Source of the DNA: Gibbula magus
Taxonomy: Eukaryota; Mollusca; Gastropoda; Trochida; Trochidae
Length of the DNA stretch: 64,000 nt
Assembly: GCA_936450465.1 (NCBI GenBank)
Contig: OW388296.1
Span: 38,840,023 to 38,904,022 of the forward strand
Reading direction: 5' to 3'
Shown here: positions 43,311 through 53,126 of the stretch, piece by piece
Numbering within the stretch: the stretch's first letter is position 1
How the letters are laid out: the number at the start of each line of letters is the position of its first letter
The notes under the pieces: generated by a model
Told to the model about the DNA's origin: nothing
Database searches by the model: none
What the model saw: only the letters and a program-made list of their open reading frames with translations
Position numbers and translations under genes: made by a program

Positions 43311-44910
43311 CCTTCCGCTTCTTGGGTGTTGTCACCCCCGAGGAGACCCTGCCGCCTCCCGCTGCCAAGCGGTTGGTCAGCTCCTGCTGTTGGGTCTCCT
43401 GGCGGTGTCGCAGAGCTTCTGCGACCTGCCCGTCGAACAGCGTCGACGACGCTGCTGGAGCGCTCCTGAGACGGGTGCGCATCTCCGCCGGAAGATTGGT
43501 ACGTGCGAGAAATCCGTCCCGCCTCAGGTTAGTGACCCCCGCTGAGATGCGGGAGGCACTTAGCATAATCTGGGCTAGGTTCCCTGCCACGGAACCGAAC
43601 CCCCGATACAGTGCGTTCGCTCCTTTCTCCATCCCAGCCTCCTTGGAGAAGGCGGCCATGGCCTGACAAGCATGGGCGACGGAGTTCGCCATGCCCAGAA
43701 TGCTCCTGGCCTCCTTGTCCAGGTGGGACAGGTGCCCGTCGGACACTGAATGGCCGACTCCTGGCGCTGCCACACGCCTGATGTCGTCGTCCAAGACGGG
43801 GGGAGAAAGAGGTATGGGAGAAGAGGCGACCGGGAGCCCCGCTCTCTGACGATCCGATATCACCAGAGGCGGAACAAGGCGGCCCGGTGCCGCAGACGAC
43901 ACGTGAGTGTCAAAATCCTTCGCCGCCGTTAGGAGAAGGCGGTGGGGTGGGAAGCGGACGCTACGCGGGTTCACCACCTCCTCCTCCTGACAGAAGGACT
44001 CAAAGCGTGCCTGCTTCGAGAAGCTACACTCCTCATCCACCTCCTGTAGGGTCAGCTGACACCAGTCAGCGATGGCCGCCATCCTCTCACCCTGATCAGG
44101 TGCCTCCACCTCTCGAAGGCCGCCTGCAGCGGACCATGGAGGAACGCGAGAGGGGGAATCCCCCTCGGTTATGTCCCCAGACTGCGAGCCTGGCGAGGGA
44201 GCCACCGACATGTCTGAAGGGGAGAGAGGCGGCGACACCAGCGTCACACGGCGGACGCGCCCGGTGGTCAGCGCCGCAGGAGGTGGCGGAGGCGGATCCT
44301 TCCCGCCTTGATCCCCAGAATCCTTCTGGGAGAATTGTTCCAACATCGTCCTGACGGACGTAAGGACGTCGTCCTTAAACGCCTTAGCGTCGAAGGGCGG
44401 GTGGTGAGGCGACCTGGAGCGCTTCTTTGCCTTCTTGACCTTCTTCCGACGCTCCTCCCGGGAGGGGGAGGGGGGTCCGGAGTCAGAAGGCTCCTCGGAC
44501 AAGTCACGAGGCGGTGACACGACCGGAGGGAAACCTTGACCCAGCGGCTCGCGAACCACGTCCGACGCCAGGGAGGACGGAACGTCAAACTCCCCTGCGT
44601 CCTCTGATATGATCAAATCCGACCTGTCCGGCGACTCTCGCCTGTCTGCGGCGGCAGACGACCCCGGGGTCGGACGTCTGTTGCCCTTGCTGCGGCTTTG
44701 CGACTCGCTCTTCCGGATAGAAGAGCGGTAACGCCTGTGCTGCTCCGGGGAGAGATCCTCGCACTCCACACACTGGTTATCCTCCGGGCAAGTGTTCCTG
44801 CACAGGCGACAGACGACATGAGGGTCGTAGCTTGCCGACTTGCGTGACCCGCACCGTCCGCAGTACGCCCGGTACGGGGCCGCTGAGTCGCAGCGAACCA
44901 AGTCCATCAC
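43135..44910 (-). CDS. DIRS gag-like protein (ORF1)
   Basis: This 591-residue putative nucleocapsid protein has an N-terminal cysteine cluster: C7, C17-x2-C20, C34-x2-C37, C41, C47-x2-C50, matching the zinc-binding pattern of DIRS ORF1. Residues about 55-190 are rich in Ser/Arg/Pro with a basic patch (KKVKKAKKRSRSPHHPP) that may serve nuclear import or RNA binding. The middle (about 270-500) is likely helical. The C-terminus is Gly/Lys/Arg-rich (KGHGGYNAGPSPKRTSNK). It is uninterrupted. It is the first ORF after the leader and overlaps the RT frame by about 175 bases. Confidence 0.88.
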   Translation of the reverse strand: MMDLVRCDSAAPYRAYCGRCGSRKSASYDPHVVCRLCRNTCPEDNQCVECEDLSPEQHRRYRSSIRKSESQSRSKGNRRPTPGSSAAADRRESPDRSDLIISEDAGEFDVPSSLASDVVREPLGQGFPPVVSPPRDLSEEPSDSGPPSPSREERRKKVKKAKKRSRSPHHPPFDAKAFKDDVLTSVRTMLEQFSQKDSGDQGGKDPPPPPPAALTTGRVRRVTLVSPPLSPSDMSVAPSPGSQSGDITEGDSPSRVPPWSAAGGLREVEAPDQGERMAAIADWCQLTLQEVDEECSFSKQARFESFCQEEEVVNPRSVRFPPHRLLLTAAKDFDTHVSSAAPGRLVPPLVISDRQRAGLPVASSPIPLSPPVLDDDIRRVAAPGVGHSVSDGHLSHLDKEARSILGMANSVAHACQAMAAFSKEAGMEKGANALYRGFGSVAGNLAQIMLSASRISAGVTNLRRDGFLARTNLPAEMRTRLRSAPAASSTLFDGQVAEALRHRQETQQQELTNRLAAGGGRVSSGVTTPKKRKGGTPQSPAGSRTGGVSFRDGGRPGKGHGGYNAGPSPKRTSNKSQGGKGRAYGGTNKKR

Positions 44911-44934
44911 CTGAGAGGCAGCAAGCGCGGCCTA

Positions 44935-45530
44935 CAGTCCAAGCCCAAGCGTCGGAAGACGGCAGGCGGCCGACGGCCGACGGCAGACGGCAGACGGCAA
45001 GCGTCTGTCCAACCCACGAGAACCTAGCGCCAAGCAGACGGCAGGCGGCAGGCGGCAGGCGGCAGGCGGCAAGCGCCTGTCCAATGATCCACGCGGCAGG
45101 CGGCACGGCCTAACGCGCAAGGCAGTCAAAGCTGTCACGCGAGGGGGTAGACCACCCGTCCAAGCGGCCTACGGAAAGCTATCGCCTAGCAGAGGGCAGG
45201 CGGCAGACGGCAGACGGCAGGCGGCAAGCGACCGTCCAGACGGCCTAACGCACAAGGCAGTCAAGCTGTCACGCGAGGGGGTAGACCACCCGTCCAAGCG
45301 GCCTACGGAAAGCTATCGCCTAGCAGACGGTAGGCGGCAGACAGCAGACGGCAGGCGGCAAGCGACCGTCCAGAAGGCCTAACGCACAAGACAGTCAAGC
45401 TGTCACGCGAGGGGGTAGATCACCCGTCCAAGCGGCCTAAGGAAACCTATCGTCTAGCAGACGGCAGGCGACACGAGACGGCAAGGCGATCCCCAACACA
45501 ATCAAAGCTGTTACGCAAGGGGGTAGAGCA
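44935..45530 (-). repeat. DIRS leader: GGCAGACGGC microrepeats and about 134-bp tandem repeat
   Basis: A unit beginning 'cctaacgc.caaggcagtcaa' recurs at 45109, 45244 and 45378, with a partial fourth copy near 45490. Each contains 'gcgagggggtaga.cacccgtccaagcgg'. Inside and before these units, 10-bp 'ggcagacggc/ggcaggcggc' repeats accumulate (44960-45070, 45197-45230, 45331-45362). This lies between the 5' ITR and gag, where transcription would start, so it could carry promoter or packaging signals (inference). Confidence 0.88.
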
Positions 45531-45788
45531 ACCGTCCGGCCCCCGGGCTGCACGAGCTGCACGAGCAATCGACAACCCGCGCACCACTAATCCAGGTCAA
45601 CACATTGTGTGAACCAACACCCCTGACTGAAGCACCGAATTCACTCGCGAGGAATGAATACGATACGGGACAGCGGGGAACTTAACTAAGGTAAGTAAAA
45701 GAGTCTAGAAAACAATCAAAACACGTTAATTATATAGCTCAAACAATCGGGAGAGATACAGAAAACACGTCTGCACACTACCGACTCT

Positions 45789-45930
45789 GTAATGTGAATG
45801 ACAGGTCACGCCACCCAGTGGACTAGTGAGGGGCGGGTAACTCCGATTGATCTGTGTAATGATGTTTCATTACTTCTGTGGGAATGAGTCGATTACATGT
45901 TATATGGCTATAAGGCTAAGGTCACTTGTC
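45789..45930 (-). repeat. DIRS inverted terminal repeat (5' side of element)
   Basis: Partner of 39611-39752, identical over 142 bp. The outer 5'-specific extension (45931-45951) ends with AAT and is represented in the ICR. Confidence 0.95.
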
Positions 45931-45951
45931 GGAGGTTAGTAATTAAATAAT

Positions 45952-46860
45952 CGGTCAATGAAGTACATGGTCTTTATGTCTTCTTTAACATGTTTCAAAT
46001 TTGGTAATTTTTCCTGTTGTTTCATTTTGAATATATTGTATTGTACGACTATTATTATCAAGTTCAGTACATAGTTTCGCTTTTCGCAATATCCTAGGAG
46101 AATGTTTTTTCTGGAGAAGCTTATATTACATCCGGTTTTTTCAAATAACCATTTTTCTATTTCTTAGATTTGTTCTTTTACCATTCAAGCGGAGGGTATC
46201 TTATAGGCTACAATATGTTTTTGAATGAATAACTGACAATTCGAAAATAAAATAACAATCATGAAATTTTCAATTATAAACGTCATTATTATTTAATTTT
46301 TTGTTGTGCTTGATTTTGTGTTTGAAAGGGCCTATATAGTTGGAGGTCTCCAGCGTCAATATTTCTCATGGTGACTGTTTATTATTGATAATAGAATAAT
46401 TGCATTATAACCTAAAAACATCATATTTTCCTCTTTGTTCCTGGTTTACAGTTTGTAGAGATAAATATCGGGTTATCGTTAAATCTATAGTCGTGTACAT
46501 TTATAATTACTTTGATTCAGTGTAATACCACTGACCTAAGATATACATTTATCAGATGTAACATTGCATGAGCTTTCAGACTTTCTCATTTTCCTAGCAT
46601 GATATTTACATTATTTAAGGACGTCAGATTTAGAAAACTGTACATGTATTGTGTTATTTGATATTTCAAATATTTCCCAAGAAATGTACATATGTCTAGG
46701 TAGGCTTTAAAGTAAAAGGAGAACATGTATTCATCTTCAATCAGGTTAAGATTAGGTAATTTACAAAAAGGAAAATCTAAAAACATCACTTTATCATTAC
46801 ATGTTACAATGTTTTTATGGTGAACCATTGCTGATCCATTTTCCTTGATTGCATGTAGTT
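45952..46860 (-). repeat. Repeat C, right part, split by the DIRS element
   Basis: This is the reverse complement of 20580-21180 ('gagaacatgtattcatcttcaatcagg', 'attataaacgtcatta', 'aggcctatatag'-like phrase). Together with 39050-39566 it reconstitutes the order seen at 20560-21500, so the DIRS inserted into a pre-existing copy. The minus-strand frame at 46586-46828 also occurs as a similar plus-strand frame at 20575-20790. I regard both as noncoding repeat sequence. Confidence 0.65.
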
Positions 46861-48710
46861 TTTTGTTGTCAATTCATGTGAGTTTTTTTTTAAATATAAT
46901 ACTGTTTAAATCACATCGATACAAATATGGAAAATGTTTCTTTCCCATTTTCAAATGAAAGAATTGGAATTTTAGAAATGTTGTCAACTCACCATGGCCT
47001 TGTACAATTCCGAATGTGCAAGGGGGCGTGGTGACAGGGTGTGTGTGACGGGTATGTTGTTACAACAATAGGGGCCTAGGTGACAATCCTTTGATGTCAT
47101 GAGCACGGTGACACTAAATTGGTAGTGTTTTGTGTCAAACGGGATCTTTCAAACATTACTGAGCTTGAAATGTATTGGTCAAAGCAAACAGCCAATGAAA
47201 TTTCCAAAATGCAGATAATCCATAAAAGTAAGTTCATAATAAATCCGTCAGTACTCGAAAAATCTCCAACAAGAAGAAGTCAGTGAAAAGACCTTAATGT
47301 CAAAGCTGACGTTAAACAAGTGTTTTAACACATGTACACACCCTCATGTTAACATCAAATATATTGTTAAGAAAACATGAAGGATAAAGAAGGATTTTGT
47401 GATATGTTGATTCGGATTAATTTAGTTTGAAAAATAAGAGTTTATCTTAATCTTGGATTAATTAAGATTAATTAAGTATAATTGACTAATTAAGAGTTGA
47501 TAACTTGGGACTATATAGCTGTCATCATGATTTTCATTATTAACTATTCCATCATGGAAGTGATTCAGACAAACAAGGGTGGCGTGAGGTTGGTGTTAGA
47601 TGGCTGCATGGGTGTCCTTTGGACTAATCTGCAAAGCGAAAATCCAAAGGTGACCCAGTCACACATGACCACTCCCCAGATGAGTCTCAGATAAACCCCA
47701 CCAAACTCCTATGTGCTATGTCCAGGGTACAACATGAGATTAATGTCCAGTGATATGTCAAGTATCATTATCATTAGAAAATGATAAATGTTCATATTAA
47801 TGTCATGAAATGCTTTGTCTTACATCATTATTGCATTGTTGTTATAACATTGTTTCTGAATAAAATATTTTAACAACCACATATGTGTTTTTTGTGTGAT
47901 ATATGTAAGTTATATATAATATATAGTAATATATAAGTTTCACTTTTAATTAATCAAAATACGTAGAGATAGAATCATACATATGTGCTTTTATTTCAGT
48001 TTAACTGTTAAATAATGGAATGGATAAACGTGAGACATAGAAACGAGATGTGTTTGTACTAGCAAGATGACCCCGATCATTTGGTACATCCGTCCGCTCA
48101 TTTATTCATATAAATCTTGGTTATCGCTTGACATAACTTTCAAAGCGAGATCTCATTGCTAGAATCAAAGGATGACATAGCGGAAATGGTCAGTGATAGA
48201 CATACACACAGTTACGCTATAAAATTGACACTTCAAAACGACACAAAATGGCTGTAGATTTACACTGAAAGATCCACTCGGCATTATCGGAGATTAAACA
48301 ATCTAAACACATGTGTACAACAACCAAAGTGATTTAACGACTGAACAGAATATGCCGACATTGTGTTTAAAAGCTTTGATCACTTTGAGGGATTCGAATT
48401 GCTGTTTTGACAATATTTTCAAAATTCAAAATCCAGATTTTTGCATTCATATAGTGTTTATATACGTTATTGTGAGCTCATATTCCGAATTTGAGTGAAA
48501 TCGATTAAGAAATAATATTTGAGATAAATATCCCCGCTATTGATATAAAGACACAAGGGAGGACATTTGCGATAGCAGGGCACATGGTCAAGAGATAACA
48601 AACGCGCTGGGTGAAAGCTCAGTGACGTTTATTCCAGTTTATGTAAACGAGCAAAGCATCAGACAAAGACACCCTGCAACAATACATACAAACAATAAAT
48701 ATATGTGAAT
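46861..48710. other. AT-rich intergenic DNA, nothing recognised
   Basis: Short frames only (for example 47497-47694 on the plus strand). I see no motif, repeat copy or splice-supported exon. Confidence 0.45.
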
Positions 48711-48784
48711 TAAACGATTCCCCAGTGACCCCTTATTGGTTCCACTCTTTTCTCATCTGATTGAGTACTGGGAGATCTGGTGTG
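48711..48784 (-). repeat. Ngaro split direct repeat B2
   Basis: Copy of B1 marking the 3' end of the element. The 181 bp between A2 and B2 (48785-48965) is unique, with no function visible. Confidence 0.9.
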
Positions 48785-48965
48785 GAGATGAGAAAGGAGT
48801 GACCATTGCCAGTCTAAAATACAGCATACAGGAGTGGGTGGGGGTTGACAAAAGTTCCTACCCAACAAAGAGGGCACCCCTAGCCTCTTACCGTCAACAC
48901 AACCAGGAGGGCGGCCATAGTCTTTGACCGCCAACTTGTCCAAGCCAAACTACCAACGCCTCGAT

Positions 48966-49025
48966 CGGTCAAATCCAAAAAGAGGCTGATTTCACGTTTC
49001 ACCGCTAGGCGTCGCTGAGGATCTA
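48966..49025 (-). repeat. Ngaro split direct repeat A2
   Basis: Identical by eye to A1 at 56002-56061. It shares its last two plus-strand bases with the start of B1, so A2 and B1 abut exactly. Confidence 0.92.
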
Positions 49026-49097
49026 AACGATTCCCCAGTGACCCCTTATTTGTTCCACTCTTTTCTCATCTGATTGAGTACTGGGAGATCTGGTGTG
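49024..49097 (-). repeat. Ngaro split direct repeat B1
   Basis: These 74 bp (plus-strand start 'taaacgattccccagtgacc') recur at 48711-48784 with one difference (ttattt against ttattg). B1 follows the recombinase ORF on the coding strand. Confidence 0.92.
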
Positions 49098-49509
49098 CAC
49101 ATGTTTACGGAATTCCCACCTTATTTACCCCCAGGGACTTGTGATGGCCTACTATAAAATGTACATATCTCTCCCAATACTCAAAGAAAAATAACAGACA
49201 CATTCATATTACAGAAGCATAGTTTATTCCAAACGAGATGCCACGTTCAATCTCATTACCACCAGTTACTATTGAAGGATGTACATACATGGGTGGCAAC
49301 AACAGATGAAAATGCTTCCAACAGTGAATTAAAACAAATATCAACAATAAATTCCTGACATATCCCATAGCCTACCCTGACCCCAGATATCCCTTCGCTC
49401 ATCCAACAACTCCTATTAATGAAACTGAGTAACACTTCAAGGAATAAATCTTTTCATCTGGTTCCTAGGATATCCAAGTTGTTATGGATAGTCGCCCTGA
49501 CCCCAAGTC

Positions 49510-50709
49510 TCATAGGAAGGCATGGTCTAAGCTGTCCCTATCTGCTTTCTCCTTATACTCTGTCTCCACCTCCCCACTGCAATTTGACAAAGCAGCCAAT
49601 CTACCCGCAATAACCCCAGCTACCCGACTGTAATACTGCGCGCTTTTTTCTGTAAACCACACGATATGGCTCATAAGGTCCCCCACATTTCTTGCTGCCC
49701 CAGAAAGTGTCATAGCCACAGCACAACCTGCCCGGAAACTATGGGGTGTCTCTCCTTCACAGATGCCCAAGGTAAGCAGATATCCCCTCAACCGCTCATA
49801 TATGACAGAATATGAGACAGGTTGGTCTAAAACTCTTCCTGACTCCGAAACAATTCGGAATAGATAACCAAATCTCAAATCAACTTGCCACTCTCGAAGG
49901 GTGTTCATGTAGCGTTCAAGGGCAAACACAGGACAAATCTGCAGGTCTTTGCACCTTTTCACCACAAAGTCATTGCATTTACCATCCCCCCTCAGGACTT
50001 TACCAAACGTGTGTCTGAAACAAAGGCCAGAGTTATCCTGCAGCCTCCTAACTTCCTGAGACAAAGTCAACGACAAATCCCCTGCCCTGTCACCTGCAAA
50101 GAATAAAAGTTTCAGCACAGTCTGGTCTCTTAACAAAGTAAATCTCTCCCTTGATGAAATGTCCGGTCGTGAGATTTGACGATCTATGTATACAGCGACC
50201 TGCCTTAACTTAGTAAGAAAAATGGGTTTCGCCTGCTTTGGAACCAGGTGTGCCCTAGCCTGCTCTTCTTTGATTGATCTCAAATACAACCTAACTGACT
50301 CTGCCCTTGCTGGATTTCCCTGTGCTTGTCGCTCGTCCCAGCCCTTGCCCCGACCATGGGCCTTGAAAATACCTGCCAACCTGTTTATCATCCCCTCAAC
50401 GGTACCTGAAGCTAACCTGACCGGACATCCACAGTCATGAATTCCCCTTTCGCCAATATAGCAACAATCCACTGAATGCACCTGTGTTTTCCCTTCCCTG
50501 TCTTTGTATACCAGAAACCTACAAACATCAGATGGGGTGCAAGTTTGCATAGTCACATTTATATGATAAGGGGAAATTGTCAAGAACATTGTAAAAGTTT
50601 CCTCAAGGTTAACCCTCCTTCTCACAGATGATGACTGCAGAGTCTTTTCATCTAGCTGCCTGAGCCTGACGTCAATAGCCTCCCAATCAATATCACCTGG
50701 CTCCTGCAA
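49510..50709 (-). CDS. Ngaro tyrosine recombinase
   Basis: An open frame of 399 codons. Catalytic residues are present: Arg208 (FFAGDRAGDLSL), H-x-x-R at His323-Arg326 (TPHSFRAG), His348 and Trp351 (MSHIVWF), and the nucleophile Tyr359 or Tyr360 (SAQYYSRV). A CxC/CC-rich segment at residues 82-97 may bind metal. No ATG stands at the frame start (it opens with TTG). The frame follows the RT-RNase H stop without a break, and TTGCAG/GAG at 50709-50704 looks like a splice acceptor, so the recombinase may be a spliced exon. It is undamaged while upstream genes are broken. Confidence 0.85.
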   Translation of the reverse strand: MQEPGDIDWEAIDVRLRQLDEKTLQSSSVRRRVNLEETFTMFLTISPYHINVTMQTCTPSDVCRFLVYKDREGKTQVHSVDCCYIGERGIHDCGCPVRLASGTVEGMINRLAGIFKAHGRGKGWDERQAQGNPARAESVRLYLRSIKEEQARAHLVPKQAKPIFLTKLRQVAVYIDRQISRPDISSRERFTLLRDQTVLKLLFFAGDRAGDLSLTLSQEVRRLQDNSGLCFRHTFGKVLRGDGKCNDFVVKRCKDLQICPVFALERYMNTLREWQVDLRFGYLFRIVSESGRVLDQPVSYSVIYERLRGYLLTLGICEGETPHSFRAGCAVAMTLSGAARNVGDLMSHIVWFTEKSAQYYSRVAGVIAGRLAALSNCSGEVETEYKEKADRDSLDHAFL

Positions 50710-52876
50710 TCATGAGAAACTAAGTCTGAATACTCGAAGAGGCCATGACAATGAATTATCAGCTGTAAAACCCCTTTTAGATGGCGTCTCAATTACCCCT
50801 TTTCCCCCACCCATGCCCAACTGGATAGAATCTACAGAACAAGACACCAAACTGGTCCACCATACTGGCCTCGGCCTCATGATGGGTACAACCATCGAGC
50901 ATCCACTCACCCTGTTCTCTCTAAGAAAACACAAAACTGGGAAAATGAGAGAAAATGGTGGGAATACATAATAATTCTCGCCTTTGCCTAACTGTTGAGA
51001 AAACACATTTACCCCTGCGGAGCCAGGAGTGGGCCAGGGGGTATAGTGCTTCAGAGGTAACCCTGACCTAGATCTCATCACATTCGAGTCCAACGCCATA
51101 AGGTCTACCGTGTGTGGTCCGAAAGCCGAATCCACAACATACCAAGAGGCTGGGGATAGCCTGGAATCAGCCACTGACAACAATCTGGAGGGGGCATCTG
51201 CCACATTGGCCGCTTAAGGGACATACACTAGACGGAGATCCATATTGCCTTTAAGCACAAGCTGGAACACCTCCTTCATAATTTCATTCAAACTTCTATC
51301 CCTACCCCCTTGATTTGCCCATGCCGCCAGTACCGCCAGATTGTCCACTAACACATCCACTCTGTGATCCATCAATGAGTCCCTCAAAGATGTCAGCATC
51401 CTCAGCAAAGCCTCAGCTTCCTTCAAGTGTATCGGTCTTGTGTCCCGATCCCCCCAGTAGTCTCCTATGGATAAACCCGAACTCTCACCAGTAACCACCA
51501 TAGCCCCATATCTGTACAACAATGCGTCTGTCGCCACAACAACTTGCTTATGTAGCTCTAATCTCCATTTTGCACAACCATCCCATTTGTCTATAAAGCG
51601 CCAATACTCAATTTCCCCCCTTAATGGGACTGAAATTGTCACCACTCTACTATTCCTAGACCCTCTAGATACAGCAGTGTTCACCTCTCTACAATATAAC
51701 CTTGCACCAGGAATCACCAATGACATTGACACACATTTACCCGCGAAACGCTGAAGTGTCTTTACATTTACCTCTGAGTCTGACAATATTGACTCTCGCA
51801 GCTCAATAAATGTCTGCCTTTTGTCCTCTGGTAGTAGATATGCCTCCCTGTTTGAATCAATAAGGAAACCTAAGTATCACAGACAGGAAGAAGGGACTAG
51901 CACACTCTTCTTGAGTGACAAAGTGTAGCCCAGAGCTGTGAGAACTGAGACCATGGAACGTGACACCTCCTCTGCAGACAGACCTGCTGTTCCCACACCA
52001 AGTCTATCATCTATGTACAGGGAATTAGGTATACCAAGTGACCTCAAATGAGAAGTTGCCACCATTCCTATTGACTGATAAATGTATGCGGAGGCTTTCC
52101 AGCCAAATGGTAGAGCAGTATAAGACATAATCCACCCCCCCAAACTGTATCCCAAAGTATGTGTGTGACTCCTCAGTCAACAGGATATGACTGTATCCCG
52201 ATTTGTCATCACATGACACCATCCTGGCATCCTTTGCTATCATCCTATGAGTATCTTTTAACGTGTCAAGCTTAAACGGCAAGTCTTTAACCCATAAATT
52301 GATATATCTCTCGTCGTGACACATCCGAGGCTTAGACGGCTCAACGACGATAGGCATTATTACCTTGGGCAAAGTCTGACATTCCCCTACCCTACCCCAG
52401 ATCCTAATAGACCCATCTTTTATTCTCTCTGACAGCTCCGAGGCTATACATTTCCCAAAAGGCTGACAACCTCTGCTATTCTGAAAATACCGTCCTTTCG
52501 GTATGTCAAAGTTGTAGGACCTACCCTGGAAATTTCCCTTGAAATGTCCAAAGAAGCTAACTGCGTCAACCTTTCCCTGTATTCAAGATAAAACCTGACC
52601 ATTCTTATCATCAGATATATTCTCCCATTCCTGTACATGCTTATGTACTTCACCAGCTACAAAATTATCAGGATCCCTAACCTGCAAAGACTTAACATCT
52701 CCCATCTTCCTCACATCAACACTATCACAGGCTGGGGAAAAGGTATCACCCCCAAGTGTCAACCATACTGGGTGCTTTCTAACAGCATTCATAGCGTCTG
52801 TAGGATCAAACTTCACCTCTCTCTCCCACCCTGGAACCTCAATCCGTTCGTCTACTTCCTCAGGTGTAAAGCTCAC
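50710..52876 (-). pseudogene. Ngaro reverse transcriptase-RNase H, broken
   Basis: RT motifs are recognisable: EPSKPRMCHDERYINLW (near 52340), CDDKSGYSHILL (near 52215), LPFGWKASAYIYQ (near 52100) and the catalytic YIDD (near 52015). RNase H follows: Asp87 of the 51214-51786 frame (VATDALLY), a KEAEALL glutamate, VLVDNLAVLAAW, and ADAPSRL just past 51204. Breaks are as follows. There is a one-base frameshift in a C7 run (52134-52140), another frame change near 52600-52640, a TGA at 51879-51877, and a TAA at 51216-51214. The coding region opens after a likely acceptor (CCACAG, ending 52877). It is non-functional in this copy unless the errors are in the assembly. Confidence 0.85.
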
Positions 52877-53126
52877 CTGTGGAAAATTACCATAAATTAC
52901 CACAAATAAGGGAATTCAAATACCCAAAGCACCCAAAATTGACAACATGGGGGTCAAACCTTTTCCCCAGCCCACGTGAATCAAAAGATCCACTGAGACT
53001 AAGATGTCCCGGGCCGGAAGGCTAAGGATGACACTTAGGAATGCACCAATATAAAACTGGAAACATGCAATTTCAACTAAGTAAACAGTCTGAAAATCTT
53101 ATAACTAACAATGCATCTGAAACCTA

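Larger units (their letters stand above)
39567..45951 (-). mobile_element. DIRS-type tyrosine-recombinase retrotransposon, structurally complete
   Basis: This 6.4 kb element reads on the minus strand as ITR, repeat-rich leader, gag, RT-RNase H, tyrosine recombinase, internal complementary region, ITR. All three ORFs are uninterrupted and overlap in different frames. The ITRs (39611-39752 and 45789-45930) are identical by eye over 142 bp. The internal complementary region reproduces both outer ends joined at a shared AAT. There is no target-site duplication beyond that AAT, as expected for recombinase-mediated insertion of a circular DNA intermediate (established for DIRS). GC content is far above the host DNA. 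It lies inside a copy of repeat C. Confidence 0.93.
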
